NCBI RefSeq assembly: GCF_000308615.1
Contig: NZ_BAGB01000032.1
Coordinates: 1-60,619 of the forward strand
Length of the DNA stretch: 60,619 nucleotides
Source: Nocardia jiangxiensis NBRC 101359
Lineage (GTDB): Bacteria > Actinomycetota > Actinomycetes > Mycobacteriales > Mycobacteriaceae
Direction of reading: 5' to 3'
Shown piece by piece: positions 1 through 10,504 of this stretch (position 1 is the first letter of the stretch; each line of letters starts with the position of its first letter). A model generated the notes under the pieces. The model ran no database searches. It was not told the DNA's origin and saw only the letters and a list, made by a program, of their open reading frames with translations. The translations under genes were made by a program, and so were the position numbers.

Positions 1-480
1 GGCCGAGGTGGCCAGCACCCGCAGGTCCGGCAGCAGCCCGGCCCGCGCGTCGAGCAGCAGGGCCAGCAGCAGATCCGCGTCCAGATGACGTTCGTGACAT
101 TCGTCCATGACGACCACGTCCACCCCGGCGAGTTCGGGATCGCTCTGCAACCGTCGCACCAGCAACCCGGAGGTGACCACCTCGATGCGAGTGCCCGCAC
201 TCACTCGCCGATCACCACGCACCGAATATCCCACCGTCCGGCCTACCGGTTCGCCGAGCAGTTCGGCCATCCGAGCGGCCGCGGCCCGTGCGGCCAGACG
301 CCGCGGCTCGGCCACCAGCACCCGCCCGGTGGTCCCGGCGGCCAGCGCGAGCGGGACCAGCGTCGTCTTTCCGGTGCCCGGTGGGGCGACCAGGACGGCG
401 GTCTCGCGCTGCGCCAGCGTCTCGACGATGCGATCGAGGACCGCGCGGACCGGCAGATCGGGAAGTTCGGGCAATTCCAT
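1..480 (-). CDS. hrpB: ATP-dependent helicase HrpB-like, N-terminal part (cut by window edge)
   Basis: Reading frame open from an ATG at 480 to the window edge, 160 codons, so only the N-terminal helicase domain is present. The translation begins MELPELPDLPVRAVLD and contains Walker A APPGTGKTTLV at about residue 32, motif Ia AEPRRLAARAAA, a GYSVRGD segment, and motif II DECHERHLDADLL at about residue 130, followed by the start of motif III (LATSA). DECH plus the GYxVRxD segment is typical of HrpB/DEAH superfamily 2 RNA helicases. HrpB proteins are usually about 800 residues, so roughly 80% lies outside the window. It is oriented away from pheS and is not obviously in an operon with anything here. 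The exact subfamily cannot be fixed from this piece alone. Confidence 0.85.
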   Translation of the reverse strand, partial: MELPELPDLPVRAVLDRIVETLAQRETAVLVAPPGTGKTTLVPLALAAGTTGRVLVAEPRRLAARAAAARMAELLGEPVGRTVGYSVRGDRRVSAGTRIEVVTSGLLVRRLQSDPELAGVDVVVMDECHERHLDADLLLALLLDARAGLLPDLRVLATSA

Positions 481-599
481 CGCCGACCAGTGTGCCGGGC
501 CGACGGCAGCGCACGCCAACGCGGGATCACCCGGTGCCGGGGCCCGTCAGTACCGCGCTCGCCGCGAAACTGTGGGCGGTTACCAGGGGCGGCGATCGG

Positions 600-761
600 T
601 CAATAGAGCGCGGCTTCCCAGGACTCGATGTCCGGTTCACCGGGGGTAGTTCGCCGGTGCAGAAGCGGTACGGCCAGCGGGTGGCCGACCGAGCCGCGCG
701 CCACCCATCCGGCGAACCGCCTGATCGCGCCGGACGCACCGTCGCCGATTCGGGAATTCAT
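600..761 (-). CDS. small hypothetical protein, 53 aa
   Basis: A short ORF from ATG 761 to TGA 600 in the hrpB-pheS gap. The product is basic in its middle and acidic at its end (ends DIESWEAALY), with no signal peptide or membrane segment. I see no clear ribosome binding site, and no family is recognised. The same frame stays open backwards through antisense pheS, so openness alone is weak evidence. The composition looks protein-like, which is why it is listed, but it may be a chance ORF. Confidence 0.3.
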   Translation of the reverse strand: MNSRIGDGASGAIRRFAGWVARGSVGHPLAVPLLHRRTTPGEPDIESWEAALY

Positions 762-2064
<1,303 letters not shown>

Positions 2065-2139
2065 CCGTCGAGGTCCGCAACACCCCGCACACCATACGAA
2101 CCCGCGAGAGGGCGGGCACACGAGAAAGCGAAAAGTCCA

Positions 2140-4641
2140 GTGCGAGTAGCGCAGTCCTGGCTGACGGAAATCCTGCAGCGCACCACCCCCGACTGGTCGG
2201 TGACGCCGGAGGAGCTCGATGCGGGCTTCGTCCGGGTCGGTCTGGAGGTCGAGGAGCTCGACGAACTCGAGCCGGTCACCGGTGATATCGACCATCCGCT
2301 GGTGGTCGGCCGCGTCGCCGAGATCACCGAGCTGACCGAGTTCAAGAAGCCGATCCGGTTCTGCAAGGTCGAGGTGGGCAAGCCGGAGCTGCAGGAGATC
2401 GTCTGCGGTGCACGGAATTTCGCGGTCGGCGATCTGGTCGTCGTGGTGTTGCCCGGCGGTGTGCTGCCCGGTGGATTCACGATCAGCTCGCGCAAGACCT
2501 ACGGGCATGTGTCCAACGGCATGATCTGTTCGGTCGCCGAACTCGGTATCGGCAAGGATCATTCGGGCATCCTGGTGCTCGAGCCGGGTACCGCCGAGCC
2601 CGGCGCCGACGCGAACGAGCTGCTGGGCCTGGACGATACGGTGATCGAACTCAACATCACCCCCGACCGCGGCTACTGCTTCTCGGTGCGCGGCCTGGCC
2701 CGCGAACTCGCCTGCGGCTTCGATCTGGAGTACGCCGACCCGGCGGTGCGCACCCTGCCCGACGACGAGGCCGAGGCGTGGACGATTCGGGTCGAACCCG
2801 ATTCCGGCTGTACGCGTTTCGCGGCGCGGCGGGTCACCGGCATCGATCCGTCCGCGGTGAGCCCGTGGTGGTTGCAGCGGCGGCTGCTGCTGGCCGGAGT
2901 ACGCCCCATCTCGCCCGCGGTCGACGTCACCAACTACGTGATGCTCGAACTCGGCCAGCCGCTGCACGCCTTCGACGCCGCGAAAGTCACCGGGTCGCTG
3001 GTGGTCCGGCGCGCCAACAAGGGTGAGACGCTGCGCACCCTGGACGAGACCGAGCGGGTCCTGGACGGTGCGGACACCGTCATCGCCGACGATTCGGGTG
3101 TGGTGTCGCTGGCCGGGATCATGGGCGGCGCGTCGACCGAGGTGAGTTCGGCCTCGACCGACATCCTGCTCGAGGCCGCCACCTGGAATCCGCTCGCGGT
3201 CTACCGCACCGCGCGGCGGCACAAGCTGGTGTCCGAGGCGGGCCGCCGCTACGAGCGGGTGGTCGATCCCGAGGTGAACGTCGCCGCGCTCGACCGCGCG
3301 GCCGCGCTGCTGGCCGAGATCGCCGGTGGCACAGTCGAATCCGCACTGACCGACGTACGGCTGCCGGTGCCGGACACCGCGCCGATCCGGATGGATCTGG
3401 ACCTGCCCGACCGCACCGCCGGGGTGAGCTACCCGACCGGAACCGCCGCGCGCCGGCTGGCGCAGATCGGGTGCGCGGTCGATGTCGACGTCAGCGAGAG
3501 CGGGCACGGTCAGCTCGTCGTGACGCCGCCGAGCTGGCGGCCGGACCTCGTGCAGCCCGCCGATCTGGTCGAGGAGGTGCTGCGGCTCGAGGGGCTCGAG
3601 CAGATTCCGTCGGTGCTGCCGACCGCGCCCGCGGGCCGGGGGTTCACGCCCGCGCAGCGTCGTCGTCGCGCGGTCAGCCGCGCCCTGGCCTTCTCCGGCT
3701 GTGTCGAGGTGCCCGTATCGATCTTCCTGCAGGCCGGGACGTTCGACGTCTGGGGTCTGGACACCGAGGACGTTCGCCGCGCGACCATGCGGGTGCTCAA
3801 TCCGCTCGACGTCGAGCGGGCCGAGCTCACCACGACCCTGCTGCCCGGACTGCTGGAGGTGGCCGCGCGCAACATCTCCCGCGGCGAGCGTGATCTGTCG
3901 ATCTACGGCATCGAGCAGGTGGTGTTGCCCGGACCGAAGACCGGTCCGGTGGGCGAGCTGCCGGTGGATCGGCGGCCGACCGACGAGCAGATCACGGAGC
4001 TGATCGAATCGCTGCCCGCGCAGCCGGTGCATGTCGCCGCGGTGCTCACCGGACGTCGGGAACCGCGCGGTCCGTGGGGTGCGGGCCGGGCCGTCGAGGC
4101 CGCCGACGCATTCGCCCTGGCCGATGCGGTCGCCGATGCCGCCGGCGTGCGGATCGAGCGCCGGGCGGCGGCCTATCTGCCGTTCCATCCGGGGCGGTGC
4201 GCGGAGCTGGTCGTGGACGGTGCGGTCGTCGGCCACGCGGGCGAACTGCATCCCGCGGTGCTCGAACGCGCCGGCCTGCCGCCGCGCACCTGTGCGCTGG
4301 AGTTGGACCTCGATGCCCTGCCGCTGCGCGAATCCCGTCCCGCGCCGAGGATTTCGCCGTTCCCGGCGGTGCTGCAGGACGTGTCGGTGAGCGTCGAACG
4401 TTCGATCCCCGCCGACGCTCTCGAATCGGCTCTGCGCTCCGGTGCGGGCGATCTGCTCGAGGACATCGCCCTGTTCGACGTGTACGAGGGCGCGCAGGCC
4501 GGTGAGGGCCGCAAATCACTCACCTACGCGCTGCGTTTCCGCGCCCCCGACCGCACGCTCACCGAGGACGAGGCCAGCGCGGCCCGCGATGCGGCGGTCG
4601 AGGCGGCCGCGGAGTCCGTCGGAGCCGTGCTGCGCGCCTGA
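2140..4641 (+). CDS. pheT: phenylalanine--tRNA ligase beta subunit
   Basis: Beta subunit of PheRS, 833 residues, a usual length for the bacterial protein. GTG 2140 starts [12 protein letters not shown]. Domains in order: EMAP/tRNA-binding OB fold (about 40-160, with VVCGARNF-like EIVCGARNF and [13 protein letters not shown]), B3/B4 editing domain (about 215-400, [15 protein letters not shown] [22 protein letters not shown]), B5 (about 415-490), the class II-like core with the [15 protein letters not shown] stretch, and a C-terminal anticodon-binding FDX-ACB domain (last 95 residues, ending [16 protein letters not shown]). Co-transcribed with pheS after a 75-base spacer. In mycobacteria argC follows soon after pheT; here about 13 kb of other genes lies between. 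Confidence 0.97.
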   Translation: MRVAQSWLTEILQRTTPDWSVTPEELDAGFVRVGLEVEELDELEPVTGDIDHPLVVGRVAEITELTEFKKPIRFCKVEVGKPELQEIVCGARNFAVGDLVVVVLPGGVLPGGFTISSRKTYGHVSNGMICSVAELGIGKDHSGILVLEPGTAEPGADANELLGLDDTVIELNITPDRGYCFSVRGLARELACGFDLEYADPAVRTLPDDEAEAWTIRVEPDSGCTRFAARRVTGIDPSAVSPWWLQRRLLLAGVRPISPAVDVTNYVMLELGQPLHAFDAAKVTGSLVVRRANKGETLRTLDETERVLDGADTVIADDSGVVSLAGIMGGASTEVSSASTDILLEAATWNPLAVYRTARRHKLVSEAGRRYERVVDPEVNVAALDRAAALLAEIAGGTVESALTDVRLPVPDTAPIRMDLDLPDRTAGVSYPTGTAARRLAQIGCAVDVDVSESGHGQLVVTPPSWRPDLVQPADLVEEVLRLEGLEQIPSVLPTAPAGRGFTPAQRRRRAVSRALAFSGCVEVPVSIFLQAGTFDVWGLDTEDVRRATMRVLNPLDVERAELTTTLLPGLLEVAARNISRGERDLSIYGIEQVVLPGPKTGPVGELPVDRRPTDEQITELIESLPAQPVHVAAVLTGRREPRGPWGAGRAVEAADAFALADAVADAAGVRIERRAAAYLPFHPGRCAELVVDGAVVGHAGELHPAVLERAGLPPRTCALELDLDALPLRESRPAPRISPFPAVLQDVSVSVERSIPADALESALRSGAGDLLEDIALFDVYEGAQAGEGRKSLTYALRFRAPDRTLTEDEASAARDAAVEAAAESVGAVLRA

Positions 4642-4748
4642 TCGGGCCGCGGACACGGTCCCGGCTCGGGCGTTCCGAGGTTCGCGCCGGACACGGGCAA
4701 TTCCGTCGTGACATGGGGCCGGTGGTTCTCGGTGGTTAAGCTCGGCCG

Positions 4749-5537
4749 ATGAGTGTGTCCCGGAATCTCGTGCGTCGTGGCGTGCTGGCCGCCGCGCTTG
4801 TACTGGTGGCGGCCGGTTGCGGGCAGCAGGTGCAGTCGGCGGGTCCGGCTCCGTCGGCGTCGAGTGTGGCGCCGGTGTCGAGTGCGGTGTCGCCGGCGCG
4901 GGCCGTCGAGCAGCCGGTGAACTACGACGGCGGGAATGCCGGACTTCCGGCCGGGGTTCCCGCGCCGCCCGCCGGGACCGACCAGTTGGTGACGGTGCTG
5001 GTGGCCGGGCCGGGCAGTACGTCGGGGACGTTGCAGGCGTGGCAGCGGTCGGGCGCCGGGTGGACAAGTGCGCTCGCGCCGGTGACGGTTCGGGTCGGCA
5101 CACAGGGCGTCGGACAGACGCACGAGGGGATGAACCGCACGCCGGTGGGCACGTTCGGGCTGCCGTCGGCATTCGGACGGCAGGCGAATCCCGGGACGCG
5201 GATGCCCTATCGGCAGATCGGCACCAGCGACTGGTGGGTCAGTGACCCGAGCAGTCCGCAGTACAACACCTACCAGCACTGTGCGCCCGGGACCTGCCCG
5301 TTCGACGAGAAGGCCGGGGAGAACCTGGGACGGGTCGGTACGAGCTACGACTACGCGATCGTCATCGGGTACAACACCACACCGGTGCGGTCGGGCGCGG
5401 GGTCGGCCTTCTTCGTGCACGTGGACGCCGGAATCCCGTCGCAGGGTTGTGTGGAGACGCCGCGCAACGCGGTGGTGGCCCTGCTGAAATGGCTCGATCC
5501 GAGCCGTCGCCCGGACATCACCATCGGCTACCGTTAG
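4749..5537 (+). CDS. L,D-transpeptidase (YkuD)-like lipoprotein
   Basis: 262 residues. The N-terminus has RR, a hydrophobic run and the lipobox LVAAGC (Cys at about residue 25), so it should be exported and lipidated. A Ser/Ala/Pro-rich linker follows (about 30-70). The C-terminal half carries THEGMNRTPVGTFGL and then FFVHVDAGIPSQGCVETP, matching the His...Ser-x-Gly-Cys active site of the YkuD/ErfK family, which cross-links peptidoglycan stem peptides or attaches proteins to them. Spacing differs from the classical mycobacterial Ldt proteins, and it resembles the actinobacterial L,D-transpeptidase-like group often called hypothetical. Stands alone between pheT and a repeat-bearing gap. Confidence 0.75.
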   Translation: MSVSRNLVRRGVLAAALVLVAAGCGQQVQSAGPAPSASSVAPVSSAVSPARAVEQPVNYDGGNAGLPAGVPAPPAGTDQLVTVLVAGPGSTSGTLQAWQRSGAGWTSALAPVTVRVGTQGVGQTHEGMNRTPVGTFGLPSAFGRQANPGTRMPYRQIGTSDWWVSDPSSPQYNTYQHCAPGTCPFDEKAGENLGRVGTSYDYAIVIGYNTTPVRSGAGSAFFVHVDAGIPSQGCVETPRNAVVALLKWLDPSRRPDITIGYR

Positions 5538-5625
5538 CAGACCGAATCAGTTGATGCACCAAACGTAGCGACATACCATTCAGCGCACCCGAGTTCCGCC
5601 AACCCCCTGAAACGCCAACTCCTGG

Positions 5626-5641
5626 CCGGGGCCCGCCCCGG
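5626..5641. repeat. GC hairpin at the left end of an intergenic repeat
   Basis: Perfect 7-bp inverted repeat CCGGGGC / GCCCCGG separated by two bases, about 90 bases after the transpeptidase-like gene. It could act as a terminator, but no T-run follows. The same GGCCCGGGGC-like core occurs near 13530 just before a second GGAGGAGCGAAGCGG copy, so it probably belongs to a repeat family. Confidence 0.4.
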
Positions 5642-5653
5642 GCCTGGACTGAG

Positions 5654-5737
5654 TGGAGCGGAGGAGCGAAGCGGGGGAGCGGAGGGAGGGAAGGACCGGG
5701 GTCAATAGGGCCCCGGCCCGCCGGAGCGAAGCGGAGG
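5654..5737 (+). repeat. GGAGCGAAGCGG repeat pair
   Basis: Contains GAGCGGAGGAGCGAAGCGG (about 5656-5674) and a second copy CCGGAGCGAAGCGGAGG (5721-5737). The second supplies the GGAGG ribosome binding site of the hydrolase starting at 5749. Another copy with the same role lies at 13553-13571. Confidence 0.6.
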
Positions 5738-5748
5738 CCAAAAATACA

Positions 5749-6537
5749 GTGCGACATCCGGCGACGCCCATCCTCAACGCCCTGACCTTCCTGCCGGAGC
5801 GGGAGATCACGGTGACGCCCGAGCGGTTCGGGCTCGACTACGAGGATCTGTACTTCACCGCCGCGGACGGCACACTCGTCAACGGGTGGTTCGTGCGTGC
5901 GACGAATCCGTTGGGGCACATACTGTTCGCGCACGGCAATGCGGGCAATATCGGCGATCGGTCACCGGTGCTGGCGCTGCTGGCGGCCGCGGGATTCGAT
6001 GTGCTGGTGTTCGACTATCGCGGATTCGGCCGCAGCGCAGGGCATCCCGGTGAGCACGGGATGTATCTGGACGCCCGAGCCGCGCGGGACGCGCTGCTCG
6101 CCCGGCCCGGGGTGGATCCGGATCGTGTTGTGTATCTGGGTAAGTCGCTCGGCGGCGGGGTGATGACCGAACTGGCGACCCACTATCCGCCCGCCGCGCT
6201 GGTACTGATGTCGACCTTCACCAGCCTGCGCGACGCGGCGGCCGCGGTCTATCCGTACATCCCGAGGCTCATCGTCCCGAATGCTTTTCCGAGTCTGCGG
6301 CGGATCCGGTCGTTGCGTGCGCCGGTGCTGATCATGCACGGCGATCAGGACGAGCTGCTGCCGGTGCGGATGGGCCACGAGCTCTACGACGCCGCCCCCG
6401 AGCCCAAGCGGCTGCACATCTATCCCGGGGCCGGGCACAACGACCTGATCGTGATCCCCGGTTGGGCGCGCACGGTGGCCGATTGGGTGCGTGCGGCCCT
6501 TGCCGAGTCGGGCGTGGCCGATCCGCCGTCGGTCTGA
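5749..6537 (+). CDS. alpha/beta hydrolase (BEM46/YfhR-like)
   Basis: 262 residues from GTG 5749, which sits 11 bases after GGAGG in a repeat copy. The frame is open upstream to 5653, but that part is translated repeat (RRSEAGERREGR...), so it is excluded. Motifs: oxyanion region HGNAGN, DYRGFGRSAG, nucleophile elbow GKSLGGGVM (Ser at about residue 132), HGDQDELLPVRMG with the acid Asp, and GAGHND with the catalytic His. This is the serine-hydrolase fold of the BEM46/DUF1749-type family; a serine esterase, thioesterase or peptidase activity is possible, and no substrate is evident. No transmembrane segment is obvious, although members are often membrane-linked. Confidence 0.85.
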   Translation: MRHPATPILNALTFLPEREITVTPERFGLDYEDLYFTAADGTLVNGWFVRATNPLGHILFAHGNAGNIGDRSPVLALLAAAGFDVLVFDYRGFGRSAGHPGEHGMYLDARAARDALLARPGVDPDRVVYLGKSLGGGVMTELATHYPPAALVLMSTFTSLRDAAAAVYPYIPRLIVPNAFPSLRRIRSLRAPVLIMHGDQDELLPVRMGHELYDAAPEPKRLHIYPGAGHNDLIVIPGWARTVADWVRAALAESGVADPPSV

Positions 6538-6617
6538 TCGTTCCGTCGGGTGGCATATCGGTCGGAAGTACGTAACCTGGGGTTATGTCGTGACCGAGCG
6601 GGTGTGAGGTGGTTGTC

Positions 6618-7112
6618 GTGACCGATCCGGTGGAGGATCTGGCGGTGCTGCTCGCGGCGTTGCCGGACGAGGACATGCTGAGTGTGGTGCTCGCCGCGAC
6701 CGCTGGGCGGCCCGGCCTGCAGCCGCTGCATCTGGTGGCGGCGGCGCTGTCCGCGGAGGGCGGTCATATGACCTGGGATCCGGATGTGAGTTCGCCCACC
6801 GATCCCGTCGTGGCGCCGGGTGTGTCCGGTACACCGACCTCGTACGACCAGCGGGGTTCGGGGTCCGCTGTGCCGATGATGCCGACGGCCGTGCCCGATA
6901 TCGGCGGGTACTCCGAATCCGGTGTCCCTACTTTCGAGTCAGTTCGCGATAAGGTCGAGCGACGCTTCGGCAACGCGCAGGGCATGGGCGAACTCGATCG
7001 GCAGACCTCGGCGGGCCGCAGCGTGCAGGAACAGTGGCAGGCGCGGTCGAAATCCGCGCGAGAGCGCCTGGACGAGATCCGGAAGTCGTTGCACCGCAAC
7101 GACCCCGGCTGA
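6618..7112 (+). CDS. conserved hypothetical protein
   Basis: Start GTG 6618 (MTDPVEDLAVLLAALPDED) preferred over GTG 6609 because GAGGTGG at 6606-6612 is correctly placed for it. About 164 residues: an N-terminal helical acidic region (1-50), a Gly/Ser/Pro/Thr-rich linker (50-95) and a charged helical C-terminus (95-160, VRDKVERRFGNAQGMG then RERLDEIRKSLHR), possibly coiled coil. No signal peptide and no catalytic motif. I do not recognise the family. It precedes the gene at 7146 by 33 bases, so the two are probably one transcription unit. Confidence 0.7.
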   Translation: MTDPVEDLAVLLAALPDEDMLSVVLAATAGRPGLQPLHLVAAALSAEGGHMTWDPDVSSPTDPVVAPGVSGTPTSYDQRGSGSAVPMMPTAVPDIGGYSESGVPTFESVRDKVERRFGNAQGMGELDRQTSAGRSVQEQWQARSKSARERLDEIRKSLHRNDPG

Positions 7113-7145
7113 TCGGGCGGGCCAGCGAACGAACTAGGGGTGCCG

Positions 7146-8186
7146 ATGGCCCAGCCGCGCGAGATCGCCGAGCGACTGCTCGACGCGCAAGTCGATTTCA
7201 TTCTCGCGGAGGTGACCGGCGACCGGTTCACCGAGGTGGTCGGCCGCGACGTGGCGGCGGTGCTCGAGGTTGCCGACACCATCGTCTTCCGCGATGTGGT
7301 CACCGTCGAGGATGCGAAGCAGACCCTGCGCGTGGTCGTGGACCGGATCGGCGCGGGCCCGGCGATCGGGGATTCGGTGGGCGTGTTCGCCGACGCGATC
7401 TACGACAACATCGCCCGCAACGAGGAGTACACCCTCGGCGATGTGGTCGATCGTGAACCGGTGGAGGCGTTGCTGGAGAAGATCTTCGGCATGCATCAGG
7501 CGCAGGAGCGCCTGCTCGAGCGGCTCACCGAGAGCCCGCTGATCGCCACCGTCGCTTCCAAGTTCGTGGACCGGCTGATCGATGACTTCATGGAGTCCAA
7601 TCGGCAGATGGCCTCGAAGATTCCGGGTGTGGGATCGCTGGTCTCGTTCGGCACCTCGGCCGCCAAATCGGCGCGCAAGGCCGCCGAGAAGGCCGCGGAC
7701 GGCACGTTCATCGGTGAAATGGCCGGTAAGGGAGCGCTTTTCGCGCTCAAGCGCACCAACAACGCGATTCGCGAGATGTTGCGCGATGCGCCGGTGCACA
7801 GTGCGGCCATGGAGTTCTGGGATCTGCACGCGGGTGAATCGGTGAGCGGCCTGCGCGACTATCTGACTCAGCAGGACGTGCGCGAACTCGCGCAGATCGT
7901 GCACCAGATCGCGCTGACCACCCGGGAGAAGGAGTATTTCGGTCTGCTCCTGGACGAATGCGTCGAGGTGTTCTTCACCAAGTACGGCGATCACACCCTG
8001 GCGGGGCTGCTCCCGGAACTGGGGCTGTCCGACCAGGACATCCGCACCGAGATCCTGCGCTACGGCCCGGCGGTGGTCGAGGCCGCCAAACGGAACGGCG
8101 TACTGGCCGGGCTGATCCGCGAACGTCTCGAGCCGTTCTACACCTCCGACGCGGTCCTGCAGATTCTCGGCGAACTGACCGCCTGA
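7146..8186 (+). CDS. conserved hypothetical protein, largely helical
   Basis: 346 residues from ATG 7146 (AGGGG at 7135-7139 as ribosome binding site); GTG 7140 is an alternative. Begins MAQPREIAERLLDAQVDF. Almost entirely helical and charged, with a Gly/Ala/Lys stretch near residues 155-195 (IPGVGSLVSFGTSAAKSA, then AAEKAADGTFIGEMAGKG) that could be an amphipathic membrane-touching segment. No signal peptide, nucleotide-binding loop or known catalytic motif. Forms a pair with the gene at 6618 and faces the ridA end only 31 bases away. Function unknown. Confidence 0.75.
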   Translation: MAQPREIAERLLDAQVDFILAEVTGDRFTEVVGRDVAAVLEVADTIVFRDVVTVEDAKQTLRVVVDRIGAGPAIGDSVGVFADAIYDNIARNEEYTLGDVVDREPVEALLEKIFGMHQAQERLLERLTESPLIATVASKFVDRLIDDFMESNRQMASKIPGVGSLVSFGTSAAKSARKAAEKAADGTFIGEMAGKGALFALKRTNNAIREMLRDAPVHSAAMEFWDLHAGESVSGLRDYLTQQDVRELAQIVHQIALTTREKEYFGLLLDECVEVFFTKYGDHTLAGLLPELGLSDQDIRTEILRYGPAVVEAAKRNGVLAGLIRERLEPFYTSDAVLQILGELTA

Positions 8187-8217
8187 GTCGCGACGCCCGT
8201 CGGCGCGAGGCACTTCG

Positions 8218-8622
8218 CTATTCGGTGACGATCGCGAGCGCGTCGATCTCCACCAGCATCTCCGCCCGGGGCAGACCGGTGAAAACCGTTGTGCGGCAGG
8301 GCAGAATACCGGAGGTGTGCTCCTGCACGAAAGCGCCGTACGCGTCGTTCATGGCGGCGAAGTTCTCCCGCTCGGTGAGGTAGACCCGGAGCATCACCAC
8401 GTCGTCGAAACTCGCGCCGGACGCCGCCACGATCGCCGCGACGTTCTGCAGGGTGCGGGTCGTCTGGGCGGCCACATCACCGGGGTACAGATACTCCCCG
8501 GTGGCCGGGTCGACCGGCCCCTGACCCGACAGCTGGACGAACGGGCCCTTGCGCACACCCTGGGAGAAGGTGTGCGCCGGTGCGGGAGCCTCGGTGGTGC
8601 GAACGGCTGTTTTCTCGCTCAC
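8218..8622 (-). CDS. ridA: RidA/YjgF family enamine/imine deaminase
   Basis: 134 residues. GTG 8622 overlaps the iclR stop codon (GTGA), with GAAAGG just upstream. Family signatures: SQGVRKGPFVQLSGQGPVD, QTTRTLQNVAAIVAASGASFDDVVMLRVYL, and the terminal CRTTVFTGLPRAEMLVEIDALA, which contains the Arg that contacts the substrate in RidA proteins. RidA hydrolyses reactive 2-aminoacrylate-type enamines released by PLP-dependent dehydratases. Its place in the cluster with a PLP D-serine-dehydratase-like enzyme (10561-11874) fits that job exactly. Last gene of the minus-strand kinase-iclR-ridA operon. Confidence 0.9.
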   Translation of the reverse strand: MSEKTAVRTTEAPAPAHTFSQGVRKGPFVQLSGQGPVDPATGEYLYPGDVAAQTTRTLQNVAAIVAASGASFDDVVMLRVYLTERENFAAMNDAYGAFVQEHTSGILPCRTTVFTGLPRAEMLVEIDALAIVTE

Positions 8623-9404
8623 GGTGTGCCTTTCGGTCGGTCGGCTCGACGGGGTTCGGTTCGCGGACTCCACCCGAGTTCGGCGGAGATGGCCTCGGCC
8701 GTGGCCCGCACCTGCGGCAGTAGGCCGAGCACCTGTTCGTGGTCCAGGAGTACGTCCGGTACCGACACCGAGAGCGCCGCGACGACCGCGCCTGTCCCGT
8801 CGTGCACGGGTACCGCGACGCAGTTGACGAAACTCTCGTGTTCCTCGTGGTCCTCGGCGAAGCCCTGGGCCGCAACGCGATCCAGCTCCGCCAGATACTG
8901 CTCGGGGGTGCGGACGGTGCGTTCGGTGAACGGGTGGTAGTCCAGTCGTTCGGCGATGGTTCGCCATTGTGCCCGTGGATGCGCGGCGACCAGCACCTTG
9001 CCGACGGCGGTGCAGTGCAGCGGCGCCGGGCGGCCGACCCGCGAGTACATCCGCACGCTCCGGGTGGCGTCGAGTTTGTCGATGTAGATCGCCTCGCCGG
9101 ACTCGTACGTCGCCAGATGCACCGTCTGCCCGGTGGCGGCATTGAGTGCTTCCAGGTGGGGGCGGCCCAGCGTCCGGACATCACGGCGTTCGAGTGCGTG
9201 ATTGGCCAGTTCGAACAGTCGCGATCCGAGCGTGTACCGGTGGCCGGTGTCGTGTGTGACGAAGCGGTCGGCCTCCATGGTCTGCAGCAGCCGCAGCACC
9301 GTGGATTTGTGCACCTCCAGCCGGGCGGCGAGCTGGTCCAGCGTCTTGGGATCCTCACCGAGTTCGACCAGGATGGTCAGGGCGCGTTGCAGGCTCTGAC
9401 TCAT
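8619..9404 (-). CDS. IclR-family transcriptional regulator
   Basis: 261 residues from ATG 9404 (MSQSLQRALTILVELGED). N-terminal winged helix-turn-helix (about 5-60, LDQLAARLEVHKSTVLRLLQTMEADRFV) and a C-terminal IclR effector domain (about 75-250; AVGKVLVAAHP and NCVAVPVHDGTGAVVAALSVS). The start overlaps the kinase stop (ATGA) and the stop overlaps ridA (GTGA), so the three genes are translationally coupled. IclR proteins of this type usually sense a sugar acid or keto acid; KDG, KDPG or glucosaminate are natural guesses. The likely operator is the pair of TTGC/GCAA inverted repeats at 10500-10525 between the divergent operons. Confidence 0.92.
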   Translation of the reverse strand: MSQSLQRALTILVELGEDPKTLDQLAARLEVHKSTVLRLLQTMEADRFVTHDTGHRYTLGSRLFELANHALERRDVRTLGRPHLEALNAATGQTVHLATYESGEAIYIDKLDATRSVRMYSRVGRPAPLHCTAVGKVLVAAHPRAQWRTIAERLDYHPFTERTVRTPEQYLAELDRVAAQGFAEDHEEHESFVNCVAVPVHDGTGAVVAALSVSVPDVLLDHEQVLGLLPQVRATAEAISAELGWSPRTEPRRADRPKGTP

Positions 9405-10432
9405 GACACCTCCGCCGACTCGGGGGTGTACCGCAGTGCGGACCAGGCGGAAGGTGTTGCGGCGGCCCATGATTCGAGGGTGGTCGCGGGCGGGAGTTCG
9501 GCGACGTCGCCCGTGCCGGTGAGTGCGGCGGCCGCGCACAGGTGGCCGTAGCGCAGCAACTGTTCGTGTGGCCGACCCTGGAGCAGGGCGGCCAGATAGC
9601 CACCGGCGAACGCGTCGCCCGCGCCGATCGCCTCGGTCACCCGCAGGCGCAGCGCCGGGGTTTCGCACCGGTCCTCGCCGAGGAATCCGGTGACCGAATG
9701 CCCGCTGTTCTTGATCACCAGATGCCGCGGTTGCGGGAACATCTCGCGCAGCCCGGCGGGGTCGCCGGTGCCGAACACCTCCTGTGCCTCGTCGGCCCCG
9801 AGGAAGGCCACATCGGCCGCGCGCACCTGCCGGGCCAGAATGTCCGCGGCGTCGTCGCTGCGCCGGATCCACAGCGCCGGACGGTAATTCAGGTCGAAGC
9901 TGATCAACCGGCCAGGTCTGGGCAGGGCGAGGATCGCATCGGTGAGTTCGGTCGCCGACGGAGACAGTGCGGTGGTGACGCCGGTGAAATGGATCAGCTC
10001 GCAGTGCTCGAGCACTCCGGCGGCGGCGGTCAGGTCCGCGGGAGACAGGGCACTGGCGGCGGATCCGGTGCGGTAGTACAGCATTCGGCTCGAACCGGCG
10101 GCCAGATCGGTGGGCAGTGCCGAACCGCCGCCGCGCTCCTTGACGTACAGACCGGTCGGGCGGGCGGGATCGGTGTGGATCGCGGAGGTGTCGACTCCGC
10201 GTTCGCTCAGATGACGAATCAGGTAGCGGCCGAATCCGTCCCGGCCGACCCGGGATATCCACGCCGTGCCGATGCCCAGTTGGGTCAGGACGGTCGCGAC
10301 GTTCACCTCGGCCCCGCCCGCGGTGCGCTCGAAGGCGGGGGAGTCCTCGAGCGGGCCGGGACGGGCGACGAGTACGGCGAGCCCCTCGCCCACGGTGACC
10401 GCCCGTATTCGACGCGGCGTCGGCCAGATCAC
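9401..10432 (-). CDS. kdgK: PfkB-family sugar kinase, probable 2-keto-3-deoxygluconate kinase
   Basis: PfkB/ribokinase fold: N-terminal VTVGEGLAVLV, GGAEVNVATVLTQLG (sugar-binding GG motif), GLYVKERGGG, FDLNYRPALW, and the C-terminal signature EAIGAGDAFAGGYLAALL, whose Asp is the catalytic base. GTG 10432 is used because AAGGAG lies six bases before it; ATG 10438 abuts that site, and an ATG at 10468 sits 7 bases after the -10 box and could give a leaderless longer form. FDLNYRPALW is common in KdgK proteins. With a KDPG aldolase in the divergent operon, phosphorylation of KDG to KDPG is the natural role. The stop overlaps iclR. Substrate is inferred from context. Confidence 0.85.
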   Translation of the reverse strand: MIWPTPRRIRAVTVGEGLAVLVARPGPLEDSPAFERTAGGAEVNVATVLTQLGIGTAWISRVGRDGFGRYLIRHLSERGVDTSAIHTDPARPTGLYVKERGGGSALPTDLAAGSSRMLYYRTGSAASALSPADLTAAAGVLEHCELIHFTGVTTALSPSATELTDAILALPRPGRLISFDLNYRPALWIRRSDDAADILARQVRAADVAFLGADEAQEVFGTGDPAGLREMFPQPRHLVIKNSGHSVTGFLGEDRCETPALRLRVTEAIGAGDAFAGGYLAALLQGRPHEQLLRYGHLCAAAALTGTGDVAELPPATTLESWAAATPSAWSALRYTPESAEVS

Positions 10433-10475
10433 ACTCATCTCCTTCGAACGCTTGCGGCTGTCGGGCATCCTGTGC

Positions 10476-10504
10476 AGAATAACCAGTGATAACACAATGT
10501 GCAA
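10476..10504 (-). promoter_or_regulatory. promoter of the kinase-iclR-ridA operon
   Basis: Read on the minus strand: -35 TTGCAC (10504-10499), a 17-base spacer, then -10 TATTCT (10481-10476). It lies in an unusually AT-rich pocket. The -35 box is inside the inverted repeats taken to be the IclR operator, so a bound regulator would block RNA polymerase. Confidence 0.55.

Noticed and set aside
5653..5748. N-terminal extension of the alpha/beta hydrolase
   Set aside because: The residues are a translation of the repeats, and GGAGG sits properly for GTG 5749.
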